Source of the DNA: Rhodoferax sp.
GTDB taxonomy: Bacteria; Pseudomonadota; Gammaproteobacteria; Burkholderiales; Burkholderiaceae_C
Direction of reading: 5' to 3'
Assembly (NCBI GenBank): GCA_013791765.1
Contig: VMTC01000122.1
Location: 36,820-100,819, forward strand
DNA length: 64,000 bases
Shown piece by piece: positions 41,441-51,009 of this stretch. The notes beneath the pieces are model-generated. The model did not search any database and had not been told where the DNA came from. It was given only the letters and a program-made list of their open reading frames with translations. Every line of letters starts with the position of its first letter. The stretch's first letter is position 1. Made by a program: the position numbers and the translations under genes.

Positions 41441-42781
41441 ATGTTTGAAGCCAAGCCCTCCTTGGTGACGCCAGCCGTCTGGCAAATTGGCGCCCTGTGC
41501 CGCGCTATCGCCGAGGCGCTTGATGCCCGCTTCAACCCGGTGGTGGTGCGCGGCGAGCTCTCTAGCTTCTCGCGCGCCGCGAGCGGGCATTGCTACTTTT
41601 CCCTCAAGGATGAGAGCGGGCAGATTCGCTGTGCCATGTTTCGCCGCGCCGCCAGCTCGTTGGACTTCTCGCCGCGCGAAGGCGAGCTGGTCGAAGTGCG
41701 TGGTCGCCTGGGGGTCTATGAGGCGCGTGGTGATCTGCAGTTGATTGTCGAGAGCATGAGCCGGGCCGGTCAGGGCGCGTTGTTTGAGCAGTTTTTGCAG
41801 CTCAAGGCCAAGCTCGAGGCCCAGGGGCTGTTTGCGCCCGAGCGCAAGCGAGCGTTGCCGCTGCTGCCGCGCGCCATTGGCGTTGTGACCTCGCTGGGTG
41901 CCGCTGCGCTGCACGACGTGGTGACGGCGCTCAAGCGGCGTGTGCCGCACATCCCGGTGCTCATTGTTCCGGCCACGGTACAAGGCGGCAGCGCCCCCGG
42001 TGAGTTGATTCAAGCACTATCAAACTTATATCTGCTCACCCAACAGGGACGTGGGCTAGAGCCTGATTTTGTCAAAAAAATTACAAAAAGAGGCGGCTCT
42101 ACTGTCCCGTGTATCGACGTTATCTTGCTGGTGCGTGGCGGCGGCTCGATGGAGGACTTGTGGGCTTTCAATGATGAGCAGCTGGCGCAGACCCTGGCCC
42201 GCAGCCCCGTGCCCGTCATCTGCGGCGTGGGCCATGAGACCGACTTCACCATCGCTGATTTCGTGGCGGATCTGCGTGCGCCTACGCCCACCGCGGCGGC
42301 CGAGTTGGTAGCGCAGCCACAGCAGCTCTGGCTGGGTGCGCTTGATGCGACGGCGCAGCGCCTGCAGCGCAGCGTGTCGCGGCGTCTGGACCAGCAAAAC
42401 CAAAGGCTTGACCTGACGGCATCGCGCTTTGGGCGACCGTCGGCCTTGGTTGGGCGTGCGCGCCTGCGCCTATCCAACAGCGCGCAACGCCTGCAATTGG
42501 CTTCAACGCATTTTGTGCAGCAAAAGGCACAAGGCTTGCAGCGCTTGGCGCTGGTTTTTCCCACTGCAGCGCAACGCGGCCTGCAGCGCCAGGACGAGCG
42601 ACTGCAACGCGCGGCGCTGCGACTGGGTCTGCTCGACCCACATTTGGTACTTGAGCGCGGCTATGCCTGGCTGAGCACGCCAGCGGGCGCAGGCATCAGC
42701 AGCGTGCAGCAAACCCGGCCAGGCCAGGCTCTGCGCGCCACCCTTGCCGACGGCACGGTTGATTTGACCGTGACTGCCTAA
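41441..42781 (+). CDS. xseA: Exodeoxyribonuclease VII large subunit
   Basis: 446 residues. OB-fold N-terminus (NPVVVRGELSSFSRAASGHC; FSLKDESGQIRCAMFR), catalytic domain with GVVTSLGAAALHDVVTALKR, LLVRGGGSMEDLWAFNDEQL and VGHETDFTIADFVADLRAPT, then a long coiled C-terminus. With XseB it degrades single-stranded DNA. Between GELIQAL and DVILLVRGGG about 30 residues are encoded by a short dispersed repeat, so the nuclease carries an in-frame insertion. The ATG at 41441 is preferred over 41420. Confidence 0.93.
   Translation: MFEAKPSLVTPAVWQIGALCRAIAEALDARFNPVVVRGELSSFSRAASGHCYFSLKDESGQIRCAMFRRAASSLDFSPREGELVEVRGRLGVYEARGDLQLIVESMSRAGQGALFEQFLQLKAKLEAQGLFAPERKRALPLLPRAIGVVTSLGAAALHDVVTALKRRVPHIPVLIVPATVQGGSAPGELIQALSNLYLLTQQGRGLEPDFVKKITKRGGSTVPCIDVILLVRGGGSMEDLWAFNDEQLAQTLARSPVPVICGVGHETDFTIADFVADLRAPTPTAAAELVAQPQQLWLGALDATAQRLQRSVSRRLDQQNQRLDLTASRFGRPSALVGRARLRLSNSAQRLQLASTHFVQQKAQGLQRLALVFPTAAQRGLQRQDERLQRAALRLGLLDPHLVLERGYAWLSTPAGAGISSVQQTRPGQALRATLADGTVDLTVTA
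42018..42080 (+). repeat. Short dispersed repeat, in-frame inside xseA
   Basis: Reads TATCTGCTCACCC... GGGACGTGGGCTAGAGCCTG then ATTTT, a near-identical core to the copies at 12060 and 62805. The reading frame stays open through it. Confidence 0.7.
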
Positions 42782-42836
42782 ATAGGGCAAAGTTTCTACA
42801 ATCCAAGCTTTCCAACAACAAACTCAAGAGGCTCCT

Positions 42837-43418
42837 ATGGAACATACCCTGCCCGCCCTGCCATACGCGATTGACGCGCTGGCTCCGTCCTACTCCAAAG
42901 AAACCATGGAGTACCACTACGGCAAGCACCACAACGCCTACGTCGTGAATCTCAACAACCTGCAAAAAGGCACCGAATTCGAAAGCATGACGCTTGAAGA
43001 GATCGTCAAGAAGGCCAGTGCTGGCATCTACAACAACGCCGCCCAGGTCTGGAATCACACCTTCTTCTGGAACGGCATGAAGCCCCAGGGTGGCGGTGAG
43101 CCCACCGGCGCGCTCGCCGCTGCCATCAACGCCAAATGGGGCAGTTACGCAGCCTTCAAGGAAGCCTTCGTCAAGTCGGCCGTGGGCAACTTTGGCTCGG
43201 GCTGGACCTGGCTGGTGAAAAAGGCCGATGGCTCGGTCGACATCGTCAACATGGGTGCAGCCGGCACGCCGCTCACCAGCGCTGACAAGGCATTGTTGGC
43301 GGTCGATGTGTGGGAGCACGCCTATTACATTGACTACCGTAACCTGCGTCAGAAGTATGTGGAAACCTTCTTTGACAAACTGGTGAACTGGGATTTTGCG
43401 CAAAACAACTTCGCCTGA
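42837..43418 (+). CDS. sodB: Superoxide dismutase, Fe/Mn family
   Basis: 193 residues, cytoplasmic. Metal ligands visible in the usual places: [11 protein letters not shown] (His27), [11 protein letters not shown] (His near 74), and [15 protein letters not shown] (Asp and His near 157-161). The [14 protein letters not shown] stretch favours the iron form. Strong family match; lone gene with a GAGG-type site before the ATG. Confidence 0.95.
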   Translation: MEHTLPALPYAIDALAPSYSKETMEYHYGKHHNAYVVNLNNLQKGTEFESMTLEEIVKKASAGIYNNAAQVWNHTFFWNGMKPQGGGEPTGALAAAINAKWGSYAAFKEAFVKSAVGNFGSGWTWLVKKADGSVDIVNMGAAGTPLTSADKALLAVDVWEHAYYIDYRNLRQKYVETFFDKLVNWDFAQNNFA

Positions 43419-43460
43419 AGTTGAACTGAGCTGCCGGCCGGGCGCGCCGGTGCGCTTGTC

Positions 43461-44039
43461 ATGAACAAAGCCTTCACCAAAGAAAACGACGACGCTGACG
43501 AGGACGAGGCGCCGCCTGGCTTGCCCGCGCTGCCTGCTGGCGGCAAGAACTACATCACACCGCGCGGCTATGCCCGCTTACGCGGCGAGCTGCTGGACTT
43601 GATTGACAACCAGCGGCCCCAGGTGGTGGAGGCGGTTTATTGGGCTGCCAGCAATGGCGACCGTTCGGAGAATGGCGACTACATCTATGGCAAAAAGCGC
43701 TTGCGGGAGATTGATCGGCGCATCCGTTTCTTGACCCAGCGGCTTGAAATCGCGCAGGTCAGCGACCCAGCGGTGCACCATGGCAGCGAGCAGATATTCT
43801 TTGGCGCTTGTGTGCGCTATCTCGAGGCTGGCGGCACAGCGCGCAGCGTCACCATCTTGGGTATCGACGAGGCCGACAGTGCCCAGGGCCAAGTCAGCTG
43901 GGTCTCGCCCATTGCCCGCACCCTGCTGCAAGCTCGGGTGGGCGATGAACTGCAGTTGTTGACACCGCTGGGTAGGGTCGAGATTGAGGTGATGGGCGTC
44001 GACTATCCGACGCCTGATCCGACCGAATCAAGCTATTGA
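43461..44039 (+). CDS. greB: Transcription elongation factor GreB
   Basis: 192 residues. N-terminal coiled coil that enters the RNA polymerase channel (YITPRGYARLRGELLDLIDN; ASNGDRSENGDYIYGKKRLR with the acidic tip) and C-terminal FKBP-like domain (ITILGIDEADSAQGQVSWVS-like region). An acidic N-terminal extension of about 28 residues precedes the domain. It restarts backtracked polymerase. Convergent with spoT; the two stops overlap. Confidence 0.92.
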   Translation: MNKAFTKENDDADEDEAPPGLPALPAGGKNYITPRGYARLRGELLDLIDNQRPQVVEAVYWAASNGDRSENGDYIYGKKRLREIDRRIRFLTQRLEIAQVSDPAVHHGSEQIFFGACVRYLEAGGTARSVTILGIDEADSAQGQVSWVSPIARTLLQARVGDELQLLTPLGRVEIEVMGVDYPTPDPTESSY

Positions 44040-46354
44040 GCGACTTTGGCGCGTTGCGCCTTGATGACGGACTGCGTCCGCCTGAGATTGCCCAGGGCAG
44101 TTTCGAGTTGTTTGGTGTCCCGCACGGCAATCACAAAGCGCAGATCGGTGGCGTCCTGCGCGGCTTCATCTTCCATATCAATGTGAATGATGTCGGCCTC
44201 GGCCGCTGCCAGAGAGGCCGCCACCCGAGCCAGCACGCCGCGGCCATTGATGACGGTGACACGCACCTCGGTTTCAAAGGGGCGCACTGGGTCGTCCGAC
44301 CACTGGACGTCAACAAAGCGCTCACCGTCCTTGAGCTTGAGCTTCTGGGCCACCGGGCAATCCGTTACGTGGACCAGCAGACCCTCACCCCGCCCCAGGT
44401 AGCCTACGATGGCGTCGCCGGGAACCGGTCCGCAGCAGGGCGCGTAGCGAATTGAGGCGTTCTCACTGCCATCGAGCACGACACCACCTTGCGCAACGGC
44501 TTCGTTCGTGGTGTAGCGCTCACGCGTGAGCAACAAGGCGTTGGGCTTTTCGCCCCGGTCGGTTAGCAGGGTGAGCAAGCGCTTGGCGACGATGCCGGCA
44601 ATGCGTTTGCCCAAGCCCAAGTCCAAAAATAGCTCGGACATGCTCTTGTTTCCGGTAAAACGCAGCAACTTCTCCCATAACAACCTGTTGTCGCCAGTAT
44701 CGTCTGGTAATTTATCAATCCCTTCGGCGCGAAGCGCCTGAGCCAGCATCTTCTCTCCCAGGTCCTCCGACTCGGTTTGGGCCAGGGTTTTGAGGTGCTG
44801 ACGAATTTTTGAGCGTGCACGCGCCGTGCGCACGAACCCCAACCAGGCCGGGTTCGGGGCGGCGCCCGGTGCCGTGACGATTTCAATCACGTCGCCGTTC
44901 TTGATCTCGGTGCGCAGAGGGACCTGTTCGCCATTGATGCGCGCAGCCAGCGTGCGGTCACCCACATTGCTGTGAATCGCGTAGGCAAAGTCAACCACCG
45001 TGGCCCCCTTGGGCAGTGCCATGATCTGGCTCTTTGGGGTGAAAACATAGACCGCATCGGGGAACAGGTCAACCTTGACGTGATCCCAAAACTCGGCGGC
45101 ATCGCGCGTTTCATCCTCAATGTCAAGCAAGGACTGCAGCCACTTGGATCCCAGCCAGTCGCCGTTGCCGTTGCTTTGTTGACCGTTGGCCTTGTACAGC
45201 CAGTGCGCAGCCACACCCGACTCGGCCACCAAATGCATCGCCTCGGTGCGCATCTGAAACTCCACATTGACGCCGGACGGGCCAACCAGTGTGGTGTGCA
45301 GCGACTGGTAGCCATTGAGCTTACCCATGGCAATGTGGTCCTTGAACTTGCCCGGAACCGGCTTGTAGAGTTGGTGCAAGGTGCCCAGCGCGGTGTAGCA
45401 GTCAATCACGCTGGGCACCAGAATCCGAAAACCATAGATGTCCGTGACCTGGGCAAATGTGAGGTGCTTTTCTTCCATCTTCTTGTAGATGGAGTAGAGG
45501 GTTTTCTCACGACCGGCGATGCGCACGTCCATGCCACTGTTGGCAAACGCGTTGTCCACTTGCTCCTGTACATTTTGAATCAGATCGCGCCGACGGCTGC
45601 GCGCCTTGGCTACTGCCTTGGCCAATGTGGCATAACGCCAGGGGCGTAAATACCGAAATGCGAGATTTTGGAGCTCGCGGTAGGTCTGGTTCAGGCCCAA
45701 GCGGTGCGCGATCGGTGCGTAAACGTCGAGAGTCTCGGACGCAATGCGGGCCCATTTGTCGCGCGGTGCGTCCGACAGCGTGCGCATGTTGTGCGTTCGA
45801 TCGGCCAGCTTGATCAGGATGACACGCACGTCACGCGCCATTGCCAGTAGCATCTTGCGAAAGGACTCGGCCTGGCCTTCTTCGCGGGTGCTGAAATGCA
45901 GCTTGTCGAGCTTGGTCAGGCCGTCGACCAGTTCCGCCACGGGCGAGCCAAAGCGCTCGATCAATTCAATCTTGGTAACGCCACAATCCTCCAGCGCATC
46001 ATGTAAGAGCGCTGCCATCAGTGCCTGGGCATCGAGCTTCCAGTCGGCGCATTGGGCAGCGACGGCAATCGGGTGGGTGATATAGGGCTCACCACTGTTG
46101 CGCAATTGGCCCAGATGCGCCTGGTCGGCGTAGCGGTAGGCCAGGCGCACCAGTTCCAGATCAGCGGAGCACAGGTAGTCGAGCTTGGCCGTCAGGCCAG
46201 CAAAACTCGCTGCGGCCGCATTGACTGCCGCCGGGCTCGGCAGCTCGGCCACGGCCAGTCCAGCTGTCGCAGCAGCTTTCTTGCTTGAATTGGTTTTGAC
46301 GGCATTACTCACCCCGTTAATATAGCGCGCTAGCAGAACTTTACCCCGCCCCAA
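44033..46354 (-). CDS. spoT: Bifunctional (p)ppGpp synthetase/hydrolase (RelA/SpoT)
   Basis: Up to 773 residues. HD hydrolase domain (YITHPIAVAAQCADWKLDAQ; ALLHDALEDCG; KLADRTHNMRTL), synthetase domain (DIYGFRILVPSVIDCYTALG; GYQSLHTTL), TGS domain (VYVFTPKSQIMALPKGATVV) and a C-terminal ACT domain. HD residues are intact, so hydrolysis is expected. The true start may be the GTG at 46312 (GVSNAVK), since a terminator sits just upstream of the ATG at 46354. It follows gmk and rpoZ in the usual order. Confidence 0.93.
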   Translation of the reverse strand: MGRGKVLLARYINGVSNAVKTNSSKKAAATAGLAVAELPSPAAVNAAAASFAGLTAKLDYLCSADLELVRLAYRYADQAHLGQLRNSGEPYITHPIAVAAQCADWKLDAQALMAALLHDALEDCGVTKIELIERFGSPVAELVDGLTKLDKLHFSTREEGQAESFRKMLLAMARDVRVILIKLADRTHNMRTLSDAPRDKWARIASETLDVYAPIAHRLGLNQTYRELQNLAFRYLRPWRYATLAKAVAKARSRRRDLIQNVQEQVDNAFANSGMDVRIAGREKTLYSIYKKMEEKHLTFAQVTDIYGFRILVPSVIDCYTALGTLHQLYKPVPGKFKDHIAMGKLNGYQSLHTTLVGPSGVNVEFQMRTEAMHLVAESGVAAHWLYKANGQQSNGNGDWLGSKWLQSLLDIEDETRDAAEFWDHVKVDLFPDAVYVFTPKSQIMALPKGATVVDFAYAIHSNVGDRTLAARINGEQVPLRTEIKNGDVIEIVTAPGAAPNPAWLGFVRTARARSKIRQHLKTLAQTESEDLGEKMLAQALRAEGIDKLPDDTGDNRLLWEKLLRFTGNKSMSELFLDLGLGKRIAGIVAKRLLTLLTDRGEKPNALLLTRERYTTNEAVAQGGVVLDGSENASIRYAPCCGPVPGDAIVGYLGRGEGLLVHVTDCPVAQKLKLKDGERFVDVQWSDDPVRPFETEVRVTVINGRGVLARVAASLAAAEADIIHIDMEDEAAQDATDLRFVIAVRDTKQLETALGNLRRTQSVIKAQRAKVAQ

Positions 46355-46356
46355 TG

Positions 46357-46383
46357 AAAAAGCACCGCAAGCGGTGCTTTTTT
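46357..46383. terminator. Bidirectional rho-independent terminator between rpoZ and spoT
   Basis: 8-bp stem AGCACCGC/GCGGTGCT with AA loop (46361-46378), A-run on one side and T-run (46378-46383) on the other. It lies in the same-strand rpoZ-spoT gap, so it may reduce read-through into spoT. Confidence 0.85.
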
Positions 46384-46397
46384 GGCGTCAAAAAACG

Positions 46398-46601
46398 TCA
46401 GAGAGGCACTTTTTTCAGCATCTCCAAGCCAATTTTCCCGGCAGCGATCTCGCGCAGGGCAGTGACGGCTGGCTTGTTCTTGCAGTCCACCTTGGGCGCG
46501 TGGCCCTGGCTCAGCATGCGCGCACGGTAGGTCGCTGCCAGCACCAGCTGAAAACGATTGGGGATCTGCTCAAGGCAGTCTTCGACAGTAATACGGGCCA
46601 T
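46398..46601 (-). CDS. rpoZ: RNA polymerase omega subunit
   Basis: 67 residues: [20 protein letters not shown], then RARMLSQG and [17 protein letters not shown]. Standard RpoZ; helps assemble RNA polymerase and takes part in the ppGpp response. ATG at 46601 is used; an upstream ATG at 46631 adds ten residues not found in the family. It lies 29 nt after gmk and just before spoT. Confidence 0.95.
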   Translation of the reverse strand: MARITVEDCLEQIPNRFQLVLAATYRARMLSQGHAPKVDCKNKPAVTALREIAAGKIGLEMLKKVPL

Positions 46602-46630
46602 GAAATTCTCCGAAAGACCAAGGGGGTGCA

Positions 46631-47251
46631 CTAGAAAATATGCAGTGCTTTGAATGTTTCAGCCCGAGCGCGACGCTGTGCCGAGAACTTGAGTCGCTGG
46701 GCGTGAACGATCGCTTTGAGGTCAAAAAGCGCACGGTCAAACAACTCGTTGATTATAACGAAGTCAAACTTGTGCACTTGCGCCACTTCAATGGCGGCAT
46801 TTTTCAGCCGCAACCCAATGACCGCGGCCGAGTCTTCGCCGCGGCGCTCCAGGCGCGCGCGCAACTCATCCCAGCTCGGAGGCAGGATGAAGATGCTGAT
46901 GGCATTGGCGAACAGTTTCTTGATCTGAAGTGCGCCTTGATAGTCGATTTCAAGCACCACATCGGCGCCTTCAGTCATGCGTTCCTCGATCGCTTTTTTG
47001 GAGGTGCCATAGCGATGCTCGTGCACCGCTGCCCATTCCACAAAGGCATCGGCTTGCACCATGGCATCAAATTCGGACTCGGAGACGAAAAAATACTCGC
47101 GCCCGTGCTTCTCCTGGCCACGCGGGGCGCGCGTGGTGTGCGAGACCGAGAGTTGCACGTGCGAGTCGAGCTCCAGCAATGCTTTGACCAGGCTCGATTT
47201 TCCAGCCCCGCTGGGGGCGGCTACAACAAATAAATTTCCGGGGTAGTCCAT
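46631..47251 (-). CDS. gmk: Guanylate kinase
   Basis: 206 residues. P-loop [20 protein letters not shown] at residues 9-28, GMP-binding [20 protein letters not shown], and [16 protein letters not shown]. Converts GMP to GDP. First gene of the gmk-rpoZ-spoT set. Confidence 0.96.
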   Translation of the reverse strand: MDYPGNLFVVAAPSGAGKSSLVKALLELDSHVQLSVSHTTRAPRGQEKHGREYFFVSESEFDAMVQADAFVEWAAVHEHRYGTSKKAIEERMTEGADVVLEIDYQGALQIKKLFANAISIFILPPSWDELRARLERRGEDSAAVIGLRLKNAAIEVAQVHKFDFVIINELFDRALFDLKAIVHAQRLKFSAQRRARAETFKALHIF

Positions 47252-47303
47252 AAGTGTCAGCCTGGCAGATAACTGTGATTGAGGGTGGTGGAAGGTGACG
47301 GCG

Positions 47304-48221
47304 CTATTCTATGTTTTGCACCTGCTCGCGCATTTGTTCGATCAGCACCTTCATGTCCACTGAAATGTGGGTCAGCTCCAGCGCTGCCGATTTGGAGCCC
47401 AGCGTGTTCGCTTCGCGGTGCAACTCCTGGATCAGGAAGTCCAGTCGTTTGCCCAGTTCGCCGCCTTTTTTTATCAGCCGTTCAATTTCATCCAGGTGCG
47501 ACTGGATGCGGGTAATTTCTTCGGCGACGTCAATGCGGATCGCAAAAGCGGTGGCTTCGGTCAGTGCCCGGTCCTGCGCCGCCTCTGGTAGCGTGCTGCC
47601 GTCGGTCAGGGCCATGGCCTCCTGCCAGCGATCGAGAAAGCGCTGGCGTTGCTGCGCCACCAATTGCGGCACCAGCGGCACCGCTTGTGCTGCCAGTGCC
47701 CGGATTTGGCCCAGGCGCTCGATCAACATGGTGGCCAGACGTGCGCCTTCACGCTCGCGGGCTTTGATCAGTTCTTCCAGCGCCTGGCGGCCCAGGCTCA
47801 AGAGGGTCTCGCTCCAGTCACCGTGGGTGCCGAGCTCTCCCGCGGCCAATCGGATGACGTCTGCCACACTGAGCGGGGCGGCATCTGGCAGCCAGGCTTT
47901 GACGTTGTCTTGCACCGCGTTCAGGCGCTGCAGCAGCCGGGGCGTGGGGTCAACCACGCTACCTTGGGCGCTGCTTTCAATCGCAGCACGCACTTCGACC
48001 TTGCCGCGCTTGAGACCGCCGATCAGCAGTTCGCGCAGCGCCGGCTCATAGGGCCGCATTTCTTCGGGTAACTTGAATGACAGGTCCAGGAAGCGGCTGT
48101 TGACGGAGCGAATTTCTAGCCCCAAATGACTTGGCGGGGCGCTTTTAGATTCGGCCTCGGAGCCGGGGCGGGCGCTGCTGTGTTGGGCACTGGCGTAACC
48201 AGTCATGCTGTAAACTGACAT
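47304..48221 (-). CDS. yicC: YicC-family endoribonuclease-like protein
   Basis: 305 residues. [13 protein letters not shown] at the N-terminus and [24 protein letters not shown] are diagnostic of YicC/YloC, and the C-terminal [20 protein letters not shown] is the conserved end. About 22 residues ([20 protein letters not shown]) are inserted between these N-terminal blocks compared with the family. ATG at 48221 is used; a longer frame to 48293 lacks homology. Lies upstream of gmk on the same strand. Confidence 0.92.
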   Translation of the reverse strand: MSVYSMTGYASAQHSSARPGSEAESKSAPPSHLGLEIRSVNSRFLDLSFKLPEEMRPYEPALRELLIGGLKRGKVEVRAAIESSAQGSVVDPTPRLLQRLNAVQDNVKAWLPDAAPLSVADVIRLAAGELGTHGDWSETLLSLGRQALEELIKAREREGARLATMLIERLGQIRALAAQAVPLVPQLVAQQRQRFLDRWQEAMALTDGSTLPEAAQDRALTEATAFAIRIDVAEEITRIQSHLDEIERLIKKGGELGKRLDFLIQELHREANTLGSKSAALELTHISVDMKVLIEQMREQVQNIE

Positions 48222-48298
48222 AGAGACTCTTTGATCAATGAATTGGGTTCGAGAATAACCCGGTTCCCAACCGCTCCATAGAAGTTCACCCAATAATT

Positions 48299-49306
48299 AT
48301 GTCAAAGGTCAGACCCGCCCCCTTAGCGCCCAACACCCGGATCGGGGGTTACCGCGTGATCCGCAAAGTGGCGGCCGGTGGCTTTGGCGTGGTTTACCTG
48401 GCCGAAGATGCAGAAGGTCAACAGGTGGCCATCAAGGAGTATCTGCCGTCAGCGCTGGCCAGCCGCGCGGCCGGCGAGTTGCTGCCGCAGGTGCAGCCAG
48501 AAAAACTCTCCCTGTACCGGCTTGGGCTCAAGAGTTTCTTCGAAGAAGGCCGCTCGCTGGCGCAAATATCACACCCGTCTGTCGTCAGTGTGCTCAATTT
48601 TTTTCGTGAGAACGAAACCGTTTACATGGTGATGAATTATCTGGAGGGCGCGTCCCTGCAGGACTTCGTCATGACGGCGCGCGACCTCAAGCAGGCCAAA
48701 GTGTTTCGGGAGTCGACCATCCGCTCGCTGTTCGATGAAATTCTGCGTGGTTTGCGCATTGTTCACCAGCACAAGATGCTGCATCTGGACATCAAGCCGG
48801 CCAATATTTTTATCACTGATGACAACAAGTCGGTGCTGATTGACTTTGGCGCGGCGCGTGAAGTGCTGAGCAAGGAGGGCAATTTCATCCGCCCCATGTA
48901 CACCCCCGGCTTTGCCGCGCCCGAGATGTACCGGCGCGATGCCGCCATGGGGCCCTGGACTGACATTTACGCCATTGGCGCCTGCATTTATGCCTGCATG
49001 CTGGGATATCCGCCCAATGAGGCGCCCCAGAGAATTGAAAAGGACCGTATTGCGATGGCGCTCGCGCGCTTGCGTGGGGTCTATTCTGACAACCTGATTG
49101 AGGTGGTGGAGTGGTGCATGTCACTCGATCCCCTGTCGCGGCCGCAGTCGGTATTTGCACTGCAAAAGGAGCTGAGCCGCGCCGGCGAGCGGCGTTATAC
49201 CAAACTCAGCGTGACTGAAAAAGTTAGATTGCAATTCGACACCATGGTGTCAGACACGAAGAAAACCGTTCAAAACGCGACCCGTTTTGGCGCGAAAATA
49301 AAATGA
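48299..49306 (+). CDS. Serine/threonine protein kinase
   Basis: 335-residue Hanks-type kinase. Gly-rich loop VAAGGFGVVYLAE, catalytic Lys in VAIKEYLP, catalytic loop HLDIKPANI (Leu in place of the usual Arg, so a non-RD kinase), DFGAAREVL, and GFAAPEMYRRDAAMGPWTDI. No membrane helix or extracellular sensor domain follows; it ends in a short tail (VRLQFDTMVSDTKKTVQNAT). Its stop overlaps the phosphatase ATG, forming a kinase-phosphatase pair. Targets are unknown. Confidence 0.9.
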   Translation: MSKVRPAPLAPNTRIGGYRVIRKVAAGGFGVVYLAEDAEGQQVAIKEYLPSALASRAAGELLPQVQPEKLSLYRLGLKSFFEEGRSLAQISHPSVVSVLNFFRENETVYMVMNYLEGASLQDFVMTARDLKQAKVFRESTIRSLFDEILRGLRIVHQHKMLHLDIKPANIFITDDNKSVLIDFGAAREVLSKEGNFIRPMYTPGFAAPEMYRRDAAMGPWTDIYAIGACIYACMLGYPPNEAPQRIEKDRIAMALARLRGVYSDNLIEVVEWCMSLDPLSRPQSVFALQKELSRAGERRYTKLSVTEKVRLQFDTMVSDTKKTVQNATRFGAKIK

Positions 49307-50220
49307 AATTTTCCATTTTTCAAATCAGCCGCAAAGGCTCGCGGGAAAAAAATGAAGACCGCATGGGCTACTGCTATACGCAGGCATCGGGCATTTTTTT
49401 TCTGGCCGATGGCATGGGGGGGCACCCGCAGGGCGAGGTCGCCGCGCAGTTGGCCCTGCAGACCATCGCCGCCCTGTACCAGAAGGAGGCGCAGCCGAGA
49501 ATCAATGACATTGCCGCGTTTTTGGCCTCGGCCGTGCTGACGGCGCATCGCCAGATATTGCATCACGCCATTCAGAGTGGCATGCTCGATACACCGCGTA
49601 CCACGCTCGTCATGGCCCTGGTACAGGATGGGGCGGTAAGCTGGATCCACTGTGGTGATTCCCGGCTTTATCTGGTGCGCCAGGGCTCCCTGCTGGCACG
49701 CACGCGTGATCACTCGTTTCTGGAGCAGCACCGGGCCGCTGCAGAAGGCAAGCCATCGACGGAGCGGATCAACCGCAATGTGCTGTTTACCTGCCTGGGC
49801 TCTCCCACCAAGCCGGTGTTTGACATCGCCGGACCGGTGGCGCTGCAGCAGGGCGATAAATTGATGCTGTGTTCGGACGGCTTGTGGGACCGACTCAGTG
49901 ACGCCGATGTTGTGGACCATCTGGCCCACAAGCCCGTCAGTGAGGCGGTTCCTGATATGGTGGAAAGCGCCCTGCGCACGGCGGGCGACAAGAGCGACAA
50001 CGTGACGTGCATCGCGATCGAGTGGGAAATGCCGGACGGCTTTGAATCAACCCGGGGCAGCATCTCAACTGACACGCTCAGCGAGGGGTTTTTTGCCTCG
50101 ACCTTTCAGGCCGACACGCTCGACGCAGCGCTGGAAGACCTGGACGATGCGGCCATTGAGCGCTCCATCGCTGAAATCAACGACGCCATTCGCCGCTCGG
50201 CGCTCAAAAAAAGCAGCTAA
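49303..50220 (+). CDS. PP2C-family serine/threonine phosphatase
   Basis: 305 residues. Metal-binding and family motifs in order: SRKGSREKNEDRMGYCYTQA, FFLADGMGGHPQGEVAAQLA, VSWIHCGDSRLYLVRQGSLL, MLCSDGLWDRLSD, DKSDNVTCIAIEWEM. It should remove phosphates placed by the partner kinase. A C-terminal tail (residues about 245-305) after the catalytic domain is acidic, with no recognised domain. ATGA overlap with the kinase gene. Confidence 0.92.
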   Translation: MKFSIFQISRKGSREKNEDRMGYCYTQASGIFFLADGMGGHPQGEVAAQLALQTIAALYQKEAQPRINDIAAFLASAVLTAHRQILHHAIQSGMLDTPRTTLVMALVQDGAVSWIHCGDSRLYLVRQGSLLARTRDHSFLEQHRAAAEGKPSTERINRNVLFTCLGSPTKPVFDIAGPVALQQGDKLMLCSDGLWDRLSDADVVDHLAHKPVSEAVPDMVESALRTAGDKSDNVTCIAIEWEMPDGFESTRGSISTDTLSEGFFASTFQADTLDAALEDLDDAAIERSIAEINDAIRRSALKKSS

Positions 50221-50235
50221 CCGCGCCATCACCTT

Positions 50236-50967
50236 ATGCATCCATTTTTGAGAGTCGACGCGCGCGCCGCCAACCAACTGCGGGCGGTCAAGATAACGCG
50301 CAGCTACACCATGCACGCCGAGGGCTCGGTGCTGATCGAGTTTGGCAACACCAAGGTCTTGTGCACGGCCTCGGTCGAAGAGAAAGTGCCGGGCCACAAA
50401 AAAGGCAGCGGCCAGGGCTGGGTCACGGCCGAATACGGCATGCTGCCGCGCGCCACCCACAGCCGCAACGAGCGCGAGGCGGCGCGTGGCAAGCAAAGCG
50501 GGCGCACCCAGGAGATTCAGCGTTTGATCGGCCGCTCGCTGCGCTCGGTGTTTGACCTGAGCCTGCTCGGTGAGCGCACCCTTCACCTGGATTGCGACGT
50601 GCTGCAGGCCGACGGCGGCACGCGCACGGCGGCCATCACCGGGGCCTTTGTGGCAGCACAAGACGCAGTGACCCAGTTGCTGGCGCAGGGCATGCTGAAG
50701 TTGTCGCCGATTCGTGAGCATGTGGCTGCGATCTCGGTGGGTATCGTTGCGGGAACGCCGCTGCTTGATCTGGCGTACACCGAGGACGCCGCCTGCGACA
50801 CCGACATGAATGTGGTGATGACGGGGAGCGGTCATTTTGTCGAAGTGCAGGGCACGGCAGAGGGTGCGGCATTTTCGCGTCAGGAAATGAATGCCTTGCT
50901 GGCGCTGGCCGAACAAGGCATCAGCGAGCTGGTTGCACTGCAAAAAATATCGTTATTAAATCAATAG
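50236..50967 (+). CDS. rph: Ribonuclease PH
   Basis: 243 residues. [40 protein letters not shown] (with the phosphate-binding Arg/Ser/Arg), [20 protein letters not shown] and the C-terminal [20 protein letters not shown]. Trims the 3' ends of tRNA precursors. The stop codon and the last about 6 codons fall in the edge of a short dispersed repeat. Confidence 0.95.
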   Translation: MHPFLRVDARAANQLRAVKITRSYTMHAEGSVLIEFGNTKVLCTASVEEKVPGHKKGSGQGWVTAEYGMLPRATHSRNEREAARGKQSGRTQEIQRLIGRSLRSVFDLSLLGERTLHLDCDVLQADGGTRTAAITGAFVAAQDAVTQLLAQGMLKLSPIREHVAAISVGIVAGTPLLDLAYTEDAACDTDMNVVMTGSGHFVEVQGTAEGAAFSRQEMNALLALAEQGISELVALQKISLLNQ

Positions 50968-51009
50968 CTGCTTAGGCATGCTGCACGGGGGCTACAGCCC
51001 TATTTCATG
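50947..51009 (+). repeat. Short dispersed repeat between rph and rdgB
   Basis: Reads AATAGCTGCTTAGGCATGC... ACGGGGGCTACAGCCC then TATTTCATG. The TAG within ATAGCTGC is the rph stop; the terminal TTTCATG supplies the rdgB start region. Same core as at 62805-62858. Confidence 0.7.
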
